Shown: positions 1-15,345, counted from the first letter of the stretch. The stretch is 64,000 nt of DNA from Albula goreensis (GCA_022829145.1 CM040755.1:22713063-22777062), one strand, 5' to 3'. Notes: generated from the sequence alone by a model not told the origin. Numbers and translations are program-made.

Positions 1-50
1 GGAGGAGAAAAGTCTGTCTGTAAGTTGTAAATATTAACATTGCAATACCC

Positions 51-73
51 ACACACACACACACGCACACACG
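51..73. repeat. short (CA)n microsatellite
   Basis: An alternating CA run with one CG interruption. It gives rise to a meaningless open frame rich in His and Thr. Confidence 0.9.
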
Positions 74-497
74 TTTTGAATGTGTATTCCCAAACTCTCC
101 TCCAGAAGATGAAAACTCAGCACATGTATACTGGCCCTCCTGCAGTGCTGCAGAGGAAGGTGACATCTATGGGACAGCACATGTTGTCAATTCCCTTTGG
201 ATTCACACCCCTTAAAAAACAAAAAGTCAAAATCGTAGCTCAAGCCACAACAGATGCCTGTAACCAGGCATTGACTGCACAACAGCACAGAAACCGCACG
301 AGTGCTCATATTGTTCTTTTTATTTCTCCATCAGCGTGTCAGGCACCAGGGCTCTCAGTGAGGCAAGTGTGGTCTAAAAACAGGCTGCATAGTGCAGCGA
401 AAAATGAGACATAATCTGTGAATGTGAAAAAGTATGCACTAGCACTTGAAAAGAACTTTGTGTGGGCAGAGACTTGCTCTCTCCCACTTTCTCTCTT

Positions 498-500
<3 letters not shown>

Positions 501-563
<63 letters not shown>

Positions 564-570
564 ACACACA
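501..570. repeat. (CA)n microsatellite, about 35 units
   Basis: A nearly pure CA array with one GA interruption near its end. It is preceded by a CT-rich stretch (477-499). All six frames through it lack stop codons, which explains several overlapping small open frames on both strands. Confidence 0.97.
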
Positions 571-1050
571 TATGCATGCACACACTCGCTGTTCCTTAGA
601 GAGAGTGAGGCTCCGCACACCTGGAACAGATAAAGAGTCTTTCATCTTTCAGGGGCAATGCTGAGGTCAGTATGTGCTGGCGCTCAGAATGAGTTTACAA
701 GGAAAGAGCAAAGCAATGGAAGAAATGAAGTGAAATTGGATACTGCCTGTGATTGCCAGGTGCCATAGAGGGACTTTTATTACTGCGCACCAGCTTTCAG
801 CTGTTCGGCTCCTTCCATTTCCCATGCACTGCTTGCTAACCTGTTGTACTGTGAACTCTTGTGCTTTTGTTTCAAAGGGTGAAAACTAAAGGCACATTTA
901 TATGTGCGTACACAATCACGTGTGTGCTCGTGTATGAGAAACACCCATGCTTGCTCACACTTTTGTTATTATGTACTTTTACATCGATCAATAGTCTTAC
1001 TGTATATATTTACTAAGCTTGTAGTTTCTCACTCTTCCAGGCATTATATC
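571..1050. other. unique noncoding sequence, nothing recognised
   Basis: Complex, non-repetitive sequence with no open frame of note and no recognisable RNA gene or element. Confidence 0.6.
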
Positions 1051-1095
1051 ATGAGAGAGAGAGAGTGAGTGAGAGAGTGAGAGAATGAAAGAGAG
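1051..1095. repeat. GA-rich simple repeat
   Basis: A GAGA array interrupted by GAGT units, giving an imperfect purine tract on the + strand. Confidence 0.85.
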
Positions 1096-2980
1096 TCCTT
1101 TTCACCTGGGCTTACTCCTGCTGCCTTATCTTCTGTCCTCCAGGCCTTGCCTCTTGTGCTTCTTTCATACGGCATCTGCCTCAGAAAACAAAACCAGGAT
1201 CAAAAACACAGATTGGTTTTATAGTAAACGCATCAAAATGCAAGCTCCGTTTGTGAATGGGAGAAACAGAACTGTGTTGTGTTATTATTAGGGACATTGA
1301 AGAGGCCCCCATTCCTGCTCTCTCCTTTGTACTAGTTCTATTGGTGTGAGAGTATGCTGTTGTCTGTGCTGGTTGTAGAATTGTTCTTGTAAAACCTGAT
1401 CTGAAGAGATGGTTATATGGCATTATAGTAAGTACCATTCCATATTCCAAATGAGCTTAGCCCCCCATACTGCCACCCTCTGTCTGTACTTTCTTTTATT
1501 TTAAGCTGTTGACAGTGAGCTTTCTGTCTGAGCCAATGATATGAGACGCTGGTAGTATGAGGAAGACTCATAGTGAGGTTTTGTTGAACCAAAAATTAGA
1601 GGAACTTTGTAATAATCAATATTGGCTGTCAAGAGAAAAACGTTTTTTATTGGTTAAGAAGTGTCAATAATTTATCACTAAGAATAGCACACAATAATCT
1701 CACCCATCCCTGCATGTGTCTGAGTGTGTTTCTCCTTTCTGACCATTTCCAGTCATTAGGCCCATGTGTCACTATGCTCGCTCTGATATTCCATGTTATG
1801 TTCCATGTATATGTGTAACATAAACACCCAACTGGAGGATACAACAGTAGCTCCAGTTTCTTCTGAGGTTTAGGGATCACCTCTGAGGTCTCTATCTCCG
1901 CTGTTTCCCACCCACATTGCCCCCCCTCCTCCTCATCCATCCCCCCACCCCCCATCCGTTTTCCTGTAAACTTTTCAATGCAGGTGAAATTCTCTGTGAA
2001 ATTACCCCACAATTTAGCGGCCTCAGGGAGCACGGCATCTCCCTGGGCATGGAAATCAATGAGATTATTGTGAGGGATTCAGCACCATGTTTCTGGTGTG
2101 CCGAGGAGGCTGCAGTTAGGGTAATTCTGTAATGGCAGGGGACGAGGTCCGGGATATCTCCTGCTCTATCTGCACCGGATCAATATGCTACAGCAGCATC
2201 GTTTAACCCTTCCTCCTCAGTCCTCCCTTCCTTCCTCCCACCACCTTCCCTCCATCTCCACCTCCATCTCTTGAGGGTCCTTGTGTGGAACCTGCCCAGC
2301 AGACCCTGTTCATGCCTTGGGGAGGTGGGAAAGGTGGAGGAGGGGGGAGCAGAGAATGTGTTCACACAACAAACCCCCATAAGCTGCACTGGCTCCTAAT
2401 CCTTTAACCTTGTGGTGGTAGCTTGGGGCACCTCAGTACGTTGGCAGTGTACAAACCTTGAGTTGTTCTAAAGCAGGTCAGGTGGAAAACAGGCATTGAG
2501 CCTGACAGGGCTGTGCATGTATAATGTAACACACAATGCAGTGTGTGGCCCCTGTGAATAATGCAGTCATAATGTGCTGCTTCTAAAAATTGCATCGCAG
2601 TTTATGGTATGACATGCCACCGATAGCGAATTTGAGGACAAGGGATATTCCTTTGTGTCAAGGTCGCAGCAAGAACAAGTCCTGCTAGAAAACATACGGC
2701 TGGGATTCAGTAAACAGTCATTGTTAATGTTTACTTGCAACTGAATAAAATTATGTGTTTTCTTTACAAGAACAGTTTATTGAGTTAATTTTCAGTATGG
2801 CTGAACTCACAAAATGCTGTCGGTGAACATTTGCGAAATATAGGACAAAATGTTGAGTAAATCCTGGCCTACATCTCAAGCACTCAGGTATCCAGTGTGG
2901 ATAACTGTACCTCTGTGTGTGCTGAAAGATTTTCCTGGAATCTTCCATGGCAGGCTGGAGCCACTCAGATTTGGAGCAAT
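1096..2980. other. noncoding; pyrimidine tracts and one regulatory-looking stretch
   Basis: Mostly unique sequence. It holds C/T-rich tracts at about 1918-1960 and 2206-2272. A complex stretch at about 1975-2130 has the look of a conserved noncoding element, but this was not tested. The longest open frame here (1647-2033, minus, 128 residues) matches no family I know, and part of it is encoded by the pyrimidine tract. Confidence 0.45.
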
Positions 2981-3090
2981 AGCCAGTACCCAATAAAATT
3001 AACTTCAGTCCCTTGAAGGACATGTGCAATACAATCAAAATGGACTTTAGCCTTTAGCAAGGTGTGTGATATTCCATTTTGTAATGAAAA
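2981..3090. repeat. dispersed repeat, copy A (partner at 49092-49202)
   Basis: This about 110-bp segment aligns along its whole length, in the same orientation, with 49092-49202. Shared landmarks in order are 'ACCCAATAAAAT', 'AACTT.AGTC', 'GCAAT..ATTCA' against 'GCAATACAATCA', 'TGG.CTTTAG' against 'TGGGCTTCAG', and 'ATTCCATTTTGTAAT' against 'ATTCTATTTTATAAT'. By eye, identity is about 70-75% with small indels. No terminal inverted repeats, poly-A tail or tRNA-like boxes are evident. It could be an old interspersed repeat or a duplicated regulatory element. Confidence 0.65.
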
Positions 3091-4830
3091 ATTGGACAAG
3101 TTTGCTTTTGTTCAATAAAACATAATATATTCAAAGTCAATGACGTAATGTGCTGTTTTTATTGAATTGAACTTGCCCTTAAAGAGACTAAGTGGGTTTG
3201 ATTGAATCCATGCAAGAACAGCTGGTACACCTAGAGTTTGTAGGGGACCTTGGTCTAAGGGTTAAAGTCCAGCTTTATTGCAGTATTGCAGCATTAGCTG
3301 GCAGACAAAAATGTGTATTAAAGGTTCTCTTTGTGTCATGTGATGGATTGGCAGCAACAGCAATCGTTGTGTCTGATTCATTAGATAACCAAGGAAATTA
3401 ATTTTGTTCCCGAAATGCAAGGTCGGAAATTAGATGGAGAAATTGTTTGAAAGAATCAGCAATTGTTTTCCACATCGTCCCTCCGGAGGAGCTGATAACT
3501 GCTGATCTTCTTGCCTTTATTAATGAAAAAGAGAAGCACATGGAAATAGGAAAGCTCCTCCAAGCTGTAATTAACTTCACTATCTCCCAGTCCTGAACCT
3601 CGTAACCATCCATTAACACTCTCCCAAAAACTTCCTTTGGATTTCAAATACCCCAGCATGGGTTATTTAAACCTTATTCCCCCCAAAAACAATCCATGAT
3701 CAGCATTCGCTCTCTCTAATCCTACCTTTAAACATTATGTAAAAGGTAGAACACTGTCCTTGGTATTTGACACATTGTAATTTAGGCTGTGCCAATGTAG
3801 TATAATCCATTAACATTTTGTGGATCTACTATATCTCAAGTCTTTTTCATCTGTCATGCATTATAATGGGCATGTGCTTAATTAATCAACAAATTAAATC
3901 ACTTTTTTAGACCTCAGGACAGTGATTTGATTGGTTCCAGCGCACAAGGCATTAGTAGCACTGTGGACCTACATGGTGAAGGGGGAAAATGCAGGGTAGA
4001 AAACTGAACGATAATTTGAATGATGAAATATGGCAGCCATGCCAATGAGAGTTGACGTCCAGGGATATAAAGAGCTGGAAAAGTATTCTCTTACATAATT
4101 AACATCACCACTGGCTATGGTGTTTGCCACATGCAGTAAGCTGACACGACCCGCCCACAGTTACACACCACTGTTAAAAACATTGCAAAGGGAACGACTT
4201 GCTATATAGTTGATACGTTTGAAGTGTTGTACAGAGTTGCATCAATTGAGATCACCCTAAGGGCTTGGTGCGCTGTGAAACCTCATTTGCCATTGCTACT
4301 CTCTTTTACTGTGCTGTTACTGTCTAAAAGCTGCACACAGCCATTGCTGGTACTGTCTAGCGCTGTCTAACCAGCCTAGCTCCAACTAATGAGTCTATTG
4401 GCTTGCGCAGCGCAAAACGGCAAGAAAGGGCCTATTCACTAAATAAGACGTGCAGAATCTCAGGCTTCTTGTCTATTAGGTATCAAAGCAAGCTTTCATT
4501 TCTCCATTATGCTCCGTTTCAGAAGGTGGCATATGAGGAAACGTATATTTAAAATGGCTAATATTGACAGTATTATTCTTGGAATAGAAAGCGTCCTTGA
4601 ATGGCAGTAAATGCTGAAAGGGCTATGTGATATTGCTGTTAAAACAAGGTGTTGCAGCCCAAAGCTTTTTCCTCAACCTGTTATTATTTCTATTTGGCAT
4701 CTCTGAGCTACTGTAAGTTTGTTCAGATTTTTAATGGCACCATATAAAAGATAATTTGTTTTGGGGATTAGGAATGATCCACCCTACAAAAACCAGACAC
4801 CATCAATACATTTAAAAATTAGTTTGTGTT
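3091..4830. other. noncoding; regulatory-looking segment at about 3420-3660
   Basis: Unique, AT-rich sequence. The stretch 3420-3660 is complex and non-repetitive and carries homeodomain-type cores (TAATTAAC near 3570, TTTATTAATG near 3518). It looks like a conserved noncoding element, but alignment would be needed. No coding frame or RNA gene is recognised. Confidence 0.4.
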
Positions 4831-7828
<2,998 letters not shown>

Positions 7829-7860
<32 letters not shown>

Positions 7861-7880
7861 TAATAATAATTGTTGTTGTT
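7829..7880. repeat. (AAT)n followed by (TTG)n
   Basis: AAT units with one GAT interruption, passing directly into a short TTG run. Confidence 0.95.
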
Positions 7881-8518
7881 TAGAACAATTTAGAAAAACC
7901 GTTTTTTGCTATCTGATTTTTGGTTTCTCATGTTGTCTGTATATTGCTGCCATTCTTGTGCATCCTTCATCTCTCCTCTGAGCCACAAACTTTGCCACCC
8001 CACCACAGAGTCATGAGGTCACTGCCCCCCATAAAAATGGAAAAAAAAACATGTTTGTTTGCTTGTGCCCGTCTCCCTTATATGGCGGCTCCCGTCTGCC
8101 ACTTCTGGAGTACACACATACACGATGCTGCAAATATACACAAACATACCAACTCACAGACTCATAGCTCCCTTTTTGTAAACCCCAGTAACATGGGATT
8201 CACAGGGAGAGAAAAGAGCAAAAACATGTATGGGCTATCATCTGCGGACATCAGCACGCTTGGCAAAGCAAAGGGAGCCATTCAAAATGCTCATCCATGA
8301 GAGGGAATATGTGTATGATAATTTGTATGGTAATATTTCAGGTTTATGTCAGTCCCCCAATCTAACCCCTTCACCCACTGTGTATACTTTTTTTGTGAGT
8401 TGATCTAAGCCATGATACCATACCAGAGAGAACTATATTTATATAATTTTTTTGTGGACTCTACCGCACAGTAGGACTGGCAACATGAGAGATGGTTTTG
8501 GTGTTTTGTGTTTTTCAG
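7881..8518. other. noncoding sequence upstream of exon-like segment
   Basis: Unique sequence. An open frame at 7920-8300 (126 residues) shows no recognisable domain and ends in CA-derived His/Thr-rich sequence. A pyrimidine-rich acceptor-like run ends at 8518. Confidence 0.5.
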
Positions 8519-8640
8519 CTTCAGTGAGCTTAAAGAATTGCAGGCTGAACATGGCTTGAGCCCAGGCCTGCAGCCTAGAGCAGCGGAGACTGTTTGAGTA
8601 GAGAGGCCAGGCGGGGAGGACTCTGCATTCTCACTGCAAG
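8519..8640 (+). other. candidate spliced exon (noncoding or 3' terminal coding)
   Basis: A T-rich acceptor ending in 'GTGTTTTTCAG' at 8518 and a donor 'CAAG|GTAACC' at 8640/8641 delimit 122 bp of complex sequence. Two frames stop early. The third runs about 24 codons (SELKELQAEHGLSPGLQPRA in its middle) and then meets TGA, so an internal coding exon is excluded. A noncoding-RNA exon, UTR exon or chance pairing remains possible. A second splice-bounded segment follows at 9185-9328. No homologue is recognised. Confidence 0.2.
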
Positions 8641-9184
8641 GTAACCATCCCTCATGTCTTGGACGTGACTGTCACTTTTACTGCAACTGTCAAATTAACT
8701 TATTATACAATTATTGAATTTCAGTGCAAAGAGGCATAGTTGATGTGAAAAAGCTGAAGGGTTTCTCACCCCAGAAATGGCTCATTTCTTGTTTGTGGGA
8801 AATATTTATTGTCATTGCTACAGAGACTCCTCCTTGTGTGTTTTAGACTCTTTTGAGTGGGATAGGAATCAGGCTTGGTTGATGGTCAGGTGTTTCCCAC
8901 ATGATAGCAGTGTAACATATGTTAACAGAATAGAAGTCATAACCAAAATAAGTCCTTGGCTGGAATATGTTTTTATATATACATTTGTTGTAATAACTTG
9001 GACAGTATTGGATGAAAGTCATTGGGTATTTGCTTGTTATGGGTATACAATACTGTTAAATGTACCAATAGCTTTTGTAAATGAATGTTTGCTCGAGTAC
9101 AGAATGTTAATCCTTTATGAACTTACATCTTTGCTGTGAGTGAATTTCTTTTCCTCCTCCTGCTGGATCTGTATGCTGGCACAG
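8641..9184. other. possible intron between two exon-like segments
   Basis: This 544-bp stretch begins with GTAACC and ends with a C/T-rich tract and 'GGCACAG'. It contains an unrecognised 120-residue open frame (8777-9139, +) that is probably accidental. Confidence 0.25.
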
Positions 9185-9328
9185 TTAAATGCAGATCTCT
9201 TTTCAGTAAAGCAGCCTCAGAGCCTGCAAGCTCCAGATGCCTTGAACTTGAGATTGCTTTGGCTTTTCTCACTTATTTTAACAAATCTCTGGGGAGATCT
9301 AAAGTATGGGCATGCAAAATGTATATGT
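9185..9328 (+). other. candidate spliced exon, 144 bp
   Basis: It is preceded by a pyrimidine-rich tract ending in 'CACAG' and followed by a near-consensus donor 'ATGT|GTAAGTGA'. The length is 48 codons, with no stop in the first frame (starting LNADLFSVKQPQ) or in one other frame. I recognise no homologue. A real exon of a long noncoding RNA is as likely as a coding exon, and coincidence is also likely. Confidence 0.2.
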
Positions 9329-11767
9329 GTAAGTGAAAGGAAGCCTTTGTGCTCTCCCTCAGATCTATGTATAAAAAGAAATTCAAAACAGTTGTATTAC
9401 TGAACAAATACATACATCTATTTGGTATATATTCATGTAAATGTGTGCTTTTTTAAACAATGTAAAGCATGATTTTTACTCAGTAATTTTTATATCACAC
9501 TCATGATACTTTGGATTTCTCTGGTGGTGACACATGGTGTGAAGGAGATCGGAATGGAAGAGGTGAAGTGTTTCTCGTGTAACAGGCTTGTTTAACCTGT
9601 TTTATTTCTGTTAGCGCTGGTGTTGTGGGTTGTCGGTTGTGTTCACATGCGCTCTTTGTTGTACACGGAGCCTTCAGAAGCACGCTGGGCTGATGTTCGA
9701 GTCCGTCTCCTGGCTCCTGACTCGCTTTACAAGTGCCACAGCGAGGATTAGTGCCACCTGCTTTTCCTCATGCGTTTCACTGGTAAAGTTCTGAGTTTTA
9801 CACAGACACAGGCTTGTGAAGTCTTCCTTTTCATCTGCCTGCAATACACTTGCACACAGACTCATAATAATCATGGTCATGCTTTGGATTGTAGCATTTG
9901 TAACAGTGGAGGGGGGTTTAAGGGTTGTTTAGTCATTTGTGTTGAGCTCACAGTTTTTGGGTAAATTATTCCTAAAACACTTTTTTGTAAATGTCATCTT
10001 TTAGCAGAGTGCTGCATTTGTTTTCCTTTGGTTTTATGGGAGCACAATGAAAGCAGACTTAGCATGAAGCTTCTCGCTACCAGTATAAACAGACAAAAGA
10101 AAAATGTGAGAATCTGGGGCACTGCCGAATCAAACCTGCCCCAGTGGTAACCCTTCTCCAAACAAACACTGAGGCAATTCCCTTCCCCGCTGCCGTCTTC
10201 CGCAAAACACAGACTCTGCTTCTCCTCTCCCCGGTGACGCTGCGCGTGTCATTTTTTATTTCATTTATGATCTTTAATGTTGAAAAAACCTCACATATTT
10301 GGAAAAAGTATTTTTTAAGCTAAGCCTAAGTCTGTGTACGTGTTTTTTTCCCCACCCCTCTAATGACTTGAAGAAAGATATATATTACATAAGTGAAAGC
10401 TAGCAAAGACCTTGATTTTTTTATTTTTTTTTTCCTTGGAATACCCTTGGAGATTAAGAAGGACAAAGGACGGGAAACTGAGAAATCTGTTAACATACAT
10501 ACATCCTCATGAAGCTTATGAAATATTCCCTTCAATGCAAATACAGAAATAGTAACAACTGGGTTTTGTTTGGAATGAAATTCAGTTTGCTCGCATATAC
10601 TTGTCCTAACAACTCAACTTGAATTTTACTCTATGTATTCAAATACAAAGAGTTTCTTGATTAAAAAAAATATTTACATAGTATGCCCTATGCTTTATTG
10701 CCATTTATTTCTTAGAAATGGAAGTAATTTAAAATATGTTTAAAATTATTTTGTTACTTAGATTGCAAGTTAGGAACAGGAAAAGTTAAAGAATTCTAGA
10801 ATTGTATTATTAAAATTTATGAATTTGTTAAAAAGTTATGGCAATTAAGGTATCATAATGATATTCATTTCTTCAACTTAACAAATCTTCAATTGTTGCA
10901 GATCATTTTTATCAGGATGTTGATCAAGATAATTGGTGTTTAATTTTATTAGAATATCAGTATAAAGAATTGGATTTTAACAGAAATCCTTACCACTTGC
11001 TGTGGTTTTGGTGTTGGATCACTTTGCATATTCTGGTTTAAATTATCTGTACTTATCTGAGAAATATGAAAGACGGCAGTTACAGAACTCACACTTAGCA
11101 CTGCACACACAGCACTGTCTGGAAATCGCAGTCTTAAATAACACTGTTGCTGGCTGAAGTTATTGTCAAGCAATCTTGTAGAGATGTTCTTGAATAGAAC
11201 ATGAAACATGCAAAATAAGTAAAGCCTGTCTGTTAAACTTCTTTATCGGTATTTGTTATATTTGTTTGGTTAAAAACTGAAATGACAACGCATTGAGAGA
11301 AAATGGATTCTATTGATTTTTTTTATTTTCATGCAGTCTGATGTTTGAATAAATAATTTAGTAGTTTTATTGAAACAAGAGGGTGGTGCTTCATTGAATT
11401 GAGAATTTTGTATGTTTCTGCACTTACACTTACTTTGGTACATTCATAATGTTCTTTATGTATAATGCCGAAGAACTAGGTTAAAAATACCTATTGAATT
11501 GCTTTTGCCTACAGCTGGACTACAGGTTAGGTTGGCGAGTACTAGTAACTGACCCATGTGTCTGTCTGGAGACTGAAATCTTATTTTTGTTGTTTGGTCA
11601 TTGGAATTGGAGGGGAGGGGGTTAAGAACTGGGGCACCAAATAGGAGCAGGATGTGGGAGGGTTGACACTAGGACAGCTGTTATGCTTTTAAGAAATTCC
11701 ATTTTATGGCATATATGTTCTTCATTTTCCTATATTCCCATAATAATTGTAAAAAAGAGGACAGCTT
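9329..11767. other. AT-rich noncoding sequence
   Basis: Low GC, especially at 10560-11000. A locally CpG-richer patch lies at 10190-10250. No gene, RNA or transposon is recognised. Confidence 0.6.
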
Positions 11768-11805
11768 ATTTGTTTGTTTGTTTGTTTATTTATTTATTTA
11801 TTTAT
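11768..11805. repeat. (TTTG)n-(TTTA)n tetranucleotide array
   Basis: Five TTTG units pass into five TTTA units, a compound tetranucleotide microsatellite. Confidence 0.95.
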
Positions 11806-12699
11806 AGGTTCTCTCAGCCCCCTGTTTAATCAGCTGCTCTGTTGACCGTGAATCTTGTCATGCTGGGTTTTCATCAGTCTGGCTGTGAGGCTTGCGTTTG
11901 GGTGTGGGGGCTTAAAGGGAGACAAAAAAAAGGACAGCCAGCTGTGGTCAGCTACAACCACAGGCACCAATACCACTGCTCTCTGTACACAAATAATTAT
12001 TATAATAGTAATAATAATAATACAAATAAAGCAAAACAAAATCATTGATGAATGAAATGATTTTAAATGATTTTATTTACCTTGGAAGAAAAATCTTTTT
12101 TCAGTTTTTTTTAATGAATAAATATGAGAATTAGAGTAGATACAGAGAAAATACTGAATGGATATTTTATAAATCTTGTGTTTCACAAACCAAAATTATT
12201 TATGTTGCTGTGCATCTTCAAAAAAAAAAAAATGTGAAAAGAAAAGAAGAATATCGTTTTTTAAAAAAGCAAACAATCTCTCCTGAAATTCAGGGCTCAG
12301 GAGGGAATGATGGAGAGGGGAAGACATAACTTTCATTTTGGACTGCAGTTTTGTGAAAGGTGAAGCCGTGTTTTGTACCCAGCTGTGTGTTTTGCGATGC
12401 CGGGTTGGGCTGGCTGCTGGACTCTTAGCACTGGGTTTTTATCCCTGTCTTTGTTGTGTGCGTGATTGCTCAACCCCTTACATACGTGTTCCTTCAGCTT
12501 GAGCTTGACTCTGTTTTTTTGCTTATGCGTCAAGTCCCAGGGAGGGCCTAATTTGACAAAGGTGATTTTTCCCATGATGGAAGGACACAGCTGCCAGTTA
12601 TTATGAACCAGCGTGTGTATGGCGACACATATTACAATATTATTTTACTGGCTCTTTCAATGACCGTTCATATCATGGGCCTTTTTCTTTACAAAAAAA
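11806..12699. other. noncoding; short ATA-rich patch
   Basis: Unique sequence with a short AAT/ATA-rich patch at about 11996-12022 and an A12 run at about 12220. No gene is recognised. Confidence 0.6.
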
Positions 12700-13010
12700 A
12701 TTACTTAATTTCTTTTGTTAAGAGTTACTTTCTTTTAATGAAATTCAAATGAGCTTTAATTACCTTAATACTTCAGCCATGGAATAATTAAAATAATTAG
12801 GTGGATGTTAAATACATTAGCTTCTTTAAGCTCAATGGGAGAAATCACCTCATTACCCTTGATATTTTTAATGGTATGAATTATTCCTAATTGTGACATC
12901 AGGTATAAATGTGAAAATTCCCACCTGAAATTTCATTTTCACCTGTTTAATGGGTTTAATTAAGAAGGAATAAGTGCATATGTGTTACATCTTGATTGGA
13001 GGATTATGGG
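12700..13010. promoter_or_regulatory. homeodomain-site-rich, regulatory-looking block
   Basis: Complex AT-rich sequence with many TAATTA/AATTA cores: TTTAATTACC (about 12756), two AATTA cores at 12786 and 12795, and TTTAATTAAG (about 12956). Two CACCTG E-box-type motifs lie nearby (GAATTCCCACCTGAA region near 12920, TTTTCACCTGTT near 12940). It has no simple-repeat structure. The pattern is typical of developmental enhancers, but conservation was not checked. Confidence 0.3.
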
Positions 13011-13700
13011 GAAAATTGGTTACTAATGATTTGAGATGCAGAATATGAACAATTTTATTTAATATGTTTAATTACATGAGAGTTCTACTGTATTTTTTGT
13101 ACAGATTGTACAAGATAACTGATTACAAAAAAATGTTTTTTTATGTTCATGCAAGTAATAATGTGGTAATATTTCTAAAGTAAATCATATGTTGGTGAAC
13201 AATAATGGGAGTATTTCTGTTTTTGAAACATGCCTTTTGTATACCAGAAGTCTGATGACGATTTAGGTAGAATGTCTTGATCACATGTCTATGTGAACCA
13301 AAGACAATTACAGCATAACATTTTCACCACAGAAAGCACCCCCCCACCCATACACATGCATGTACATAGATCCATATATGTTTTTAAAGAAAGAAAAGAT
13401 CCACCATATTGCATGAATGGATATAAATTTGAATGTAAAATGTTGCTGTGATAATTCCATTAGGCTGCAGTGATAACTGCTGATTGGCTGAATGTCTTTA
13501 TCATTGTGATGAAGGTCTTGTGCGATTTGCTGGACTGCTATGCTCTGGTCTCGACGAGGGCTCATGTGCAGAATTGAATGGGGTCCATCAATTAAGTTAT
13601 GTTTTAGGGGAATTGCACCCTTTTACATTGTTAAGCGTTTAATTCGTAAAGCTGCTGGAAGCCAAGAGATGTATTGAAGGATGGGAAGTAGCTGGGGGGC
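13011..13700. other. noncoding; second regulatory-looking block at about 13420-13680
   Basis: The stretch 13420-13680 is complex, with ATAA/TAAT cores and a 'CAATTAAGTTAT' motif near 13590. No gene is recognised. The small minus open frame over 13308-13565 has no recognisable product. Confidence 0.35.
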
Positions 13701-13704
13701 TCTG

Positions 13705-13765
13705 CTCTTTCTTTCTCTCTCCCTCTCCCTCCCTTCCTCTCTCTCTGTTTCTCACCCCCTCTGTT
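13705..13765. repeat. CT-rich pyrimidine tract
   Basis: TCTCTC/CCCTCC-rich low-complexity sequence. Confidence 0.85.
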
Positions 13766-13979
13766 TATCTGTCTCTGTTCAGTTGTTGATCCTCCTTCTC
13801 TTTCACCACCTGTGAAATTTTATTTCTGGAAGATGCATGCTTTTTTATATTCATGACAATCAGGGAAGCATGCCCCCAGCCCCCCAGCCCCCTAGCCCCC
13901 AGCCCGCCTCCCCCTTTAATAAGAGTGCTGCTGAGGCACCACGCATCAAACTGACATGTGCCTCACCCATTTCCCCCTC

Positions 13980-14194
13980 ACGCACACACACACACACACA
14001 CACACGCACACACACATGCACACACAGGCACACAGATGCACGTACACATGCGAGTGTACTCTCTCACACACACACATACACACACATATGCGTGCACACA
14101 CCCACATGTACACATGCACATGGTCAGCCATGCCCACACGCACACACACACACACATACACATGAATATGCACACAAACACACACACACACACC
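13980..14194. repeat. compound interrupted CA/CACG minisatellite
   Basis: About 215 bp of CA repeats interrupted by TG, GG and CG units, with recurrent 'ACACATGC' and 'ACATGTACACATG' elements. The overlapping open frames on both strands (up to 169 residues, His/Thr or Cys/Val rich) are products of this array. Confidence 0.95.
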
Positions 14195-14563
14195 CGACTG
14201 GCCCCAAAGCCATAATATTGGTGATGTTTCACAGTAGCCCATGAGAAGACATGGCAGGGCAGCTTGGGATTGCTGGGTGGTGCTCGAGAAAGAGTCACTT
14301 CAGCGATGAACTGCCATGTTATTTGAACGCATTGCGCCTCAGAACCATGGAGGCCTTTGGGTTGATTTTCGTGACATTGTGGGAACTCCTGGTGGGGGTT
14401 AAAACATCCAGAGAGACAGGTGTGAACTGAGCGCACCCTATATAAGATGAGCTGGTGTGCAGAAACTTTCCAACACATGATAAACAAAACAGCATTGAAG
14501 GGATGGCCAGTATACTAAGGAACCAGAGAAAGAAAAAAAAAAAGAGTGACGCACAGTCACTCA
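14195..14563. other. unique noncoding sequence, nothing recognised
   Basis: Complex sequence between two CA arrays, with a short A run near 14530. Confidence 0.55.
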
Positions 14564-14636
14564 AACACATACACACACACCCCACACACACTCACACGCA
14601 TGCACACCCCACTCACATGCACGCACACATACAAAC
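14564..14636. repeat. interrupted CA array
   Basis: CA units broken by CCC, CTC and GCATG. It is similar in style to the array at 13980-14194. Confidence 0.9.
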
Positions 14637-15345
14637 CCCTGGCTGGGATGTGGATTCATACATTTCTTTCCCTGCTGCTCTCATTTCCTTTCTCAAGATC
14701 CAGGAGTGCGCTGTTGGATCTGAGAGCATAGACTGCCAGCTGTCTCATAAGTCAGTCTGCTCAGCGCTGTTTTGACATGTCATAACGGACATTACCAAAG
14801 AGCTCACAGATACAGATGTGATTTGGTGTTTTAAACAAGTGAAATAATCACCTGCTGTTTTGAATGGCCTGTAATTACATCTGCATAAGTTTGGCCTGGT
14901 GGCTCTGCTGCAGGCCTGGTTTCCCTGTTTGTGAGCGCAGGCAGCCGATGCAGCTCAGCGCTGACATGGGGAATTTGTTTCATCCCCTCTGTCTGATGAG
15001 AAGAGAAATCACAGCGTCCTTGTGTTTTGAAAAATGGAAATTCTAGGAGCAGAACAGCTCAGCGATGGTTTTTTCTGTAATCCTGTACTAAAAGTGAGGA
15101 TCATATCTTTTTTTTAGAGCCATATGGAAAAAGTATGGTGTGTTTTTTTTTCTTCTCTGTATGCTTTTTCTTTTTTATTTTGTGCACAACCCTCAAAAGT
15201 GATGAGAATGCCTTGCTTTTCAGCTGTCTAACCCCCAAGGCAAAATGAAGAGTTCTGCTAGGCGGTATTACCTCTTTCCTTCTCACAGACAACTAGCTAA
15301 CCTCCTCAAAGGATGCTGGAGTCTGGAACGGGAATGCCTAAGAGC
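14637..15345. other. noncoding sequence, nothing recognised
   Basis: Unique sequence with T-rich and A-rich short runs at about 15105-15180. No gene or element is recognised. Confidence 0.55.

Noticed and set aside
8777-9139. 120-residue plus-strand open frame with hydrophobic stretches
   Set aside because: The hydrophobicity reflects T-rich DNA. No domain is seen, and it lies inside the putative intron between two exon-like segments.
13837-14487. His/Thr-rich and Cys/Val-rich frames
   Set aside because: Derived from the interrupted CA array.
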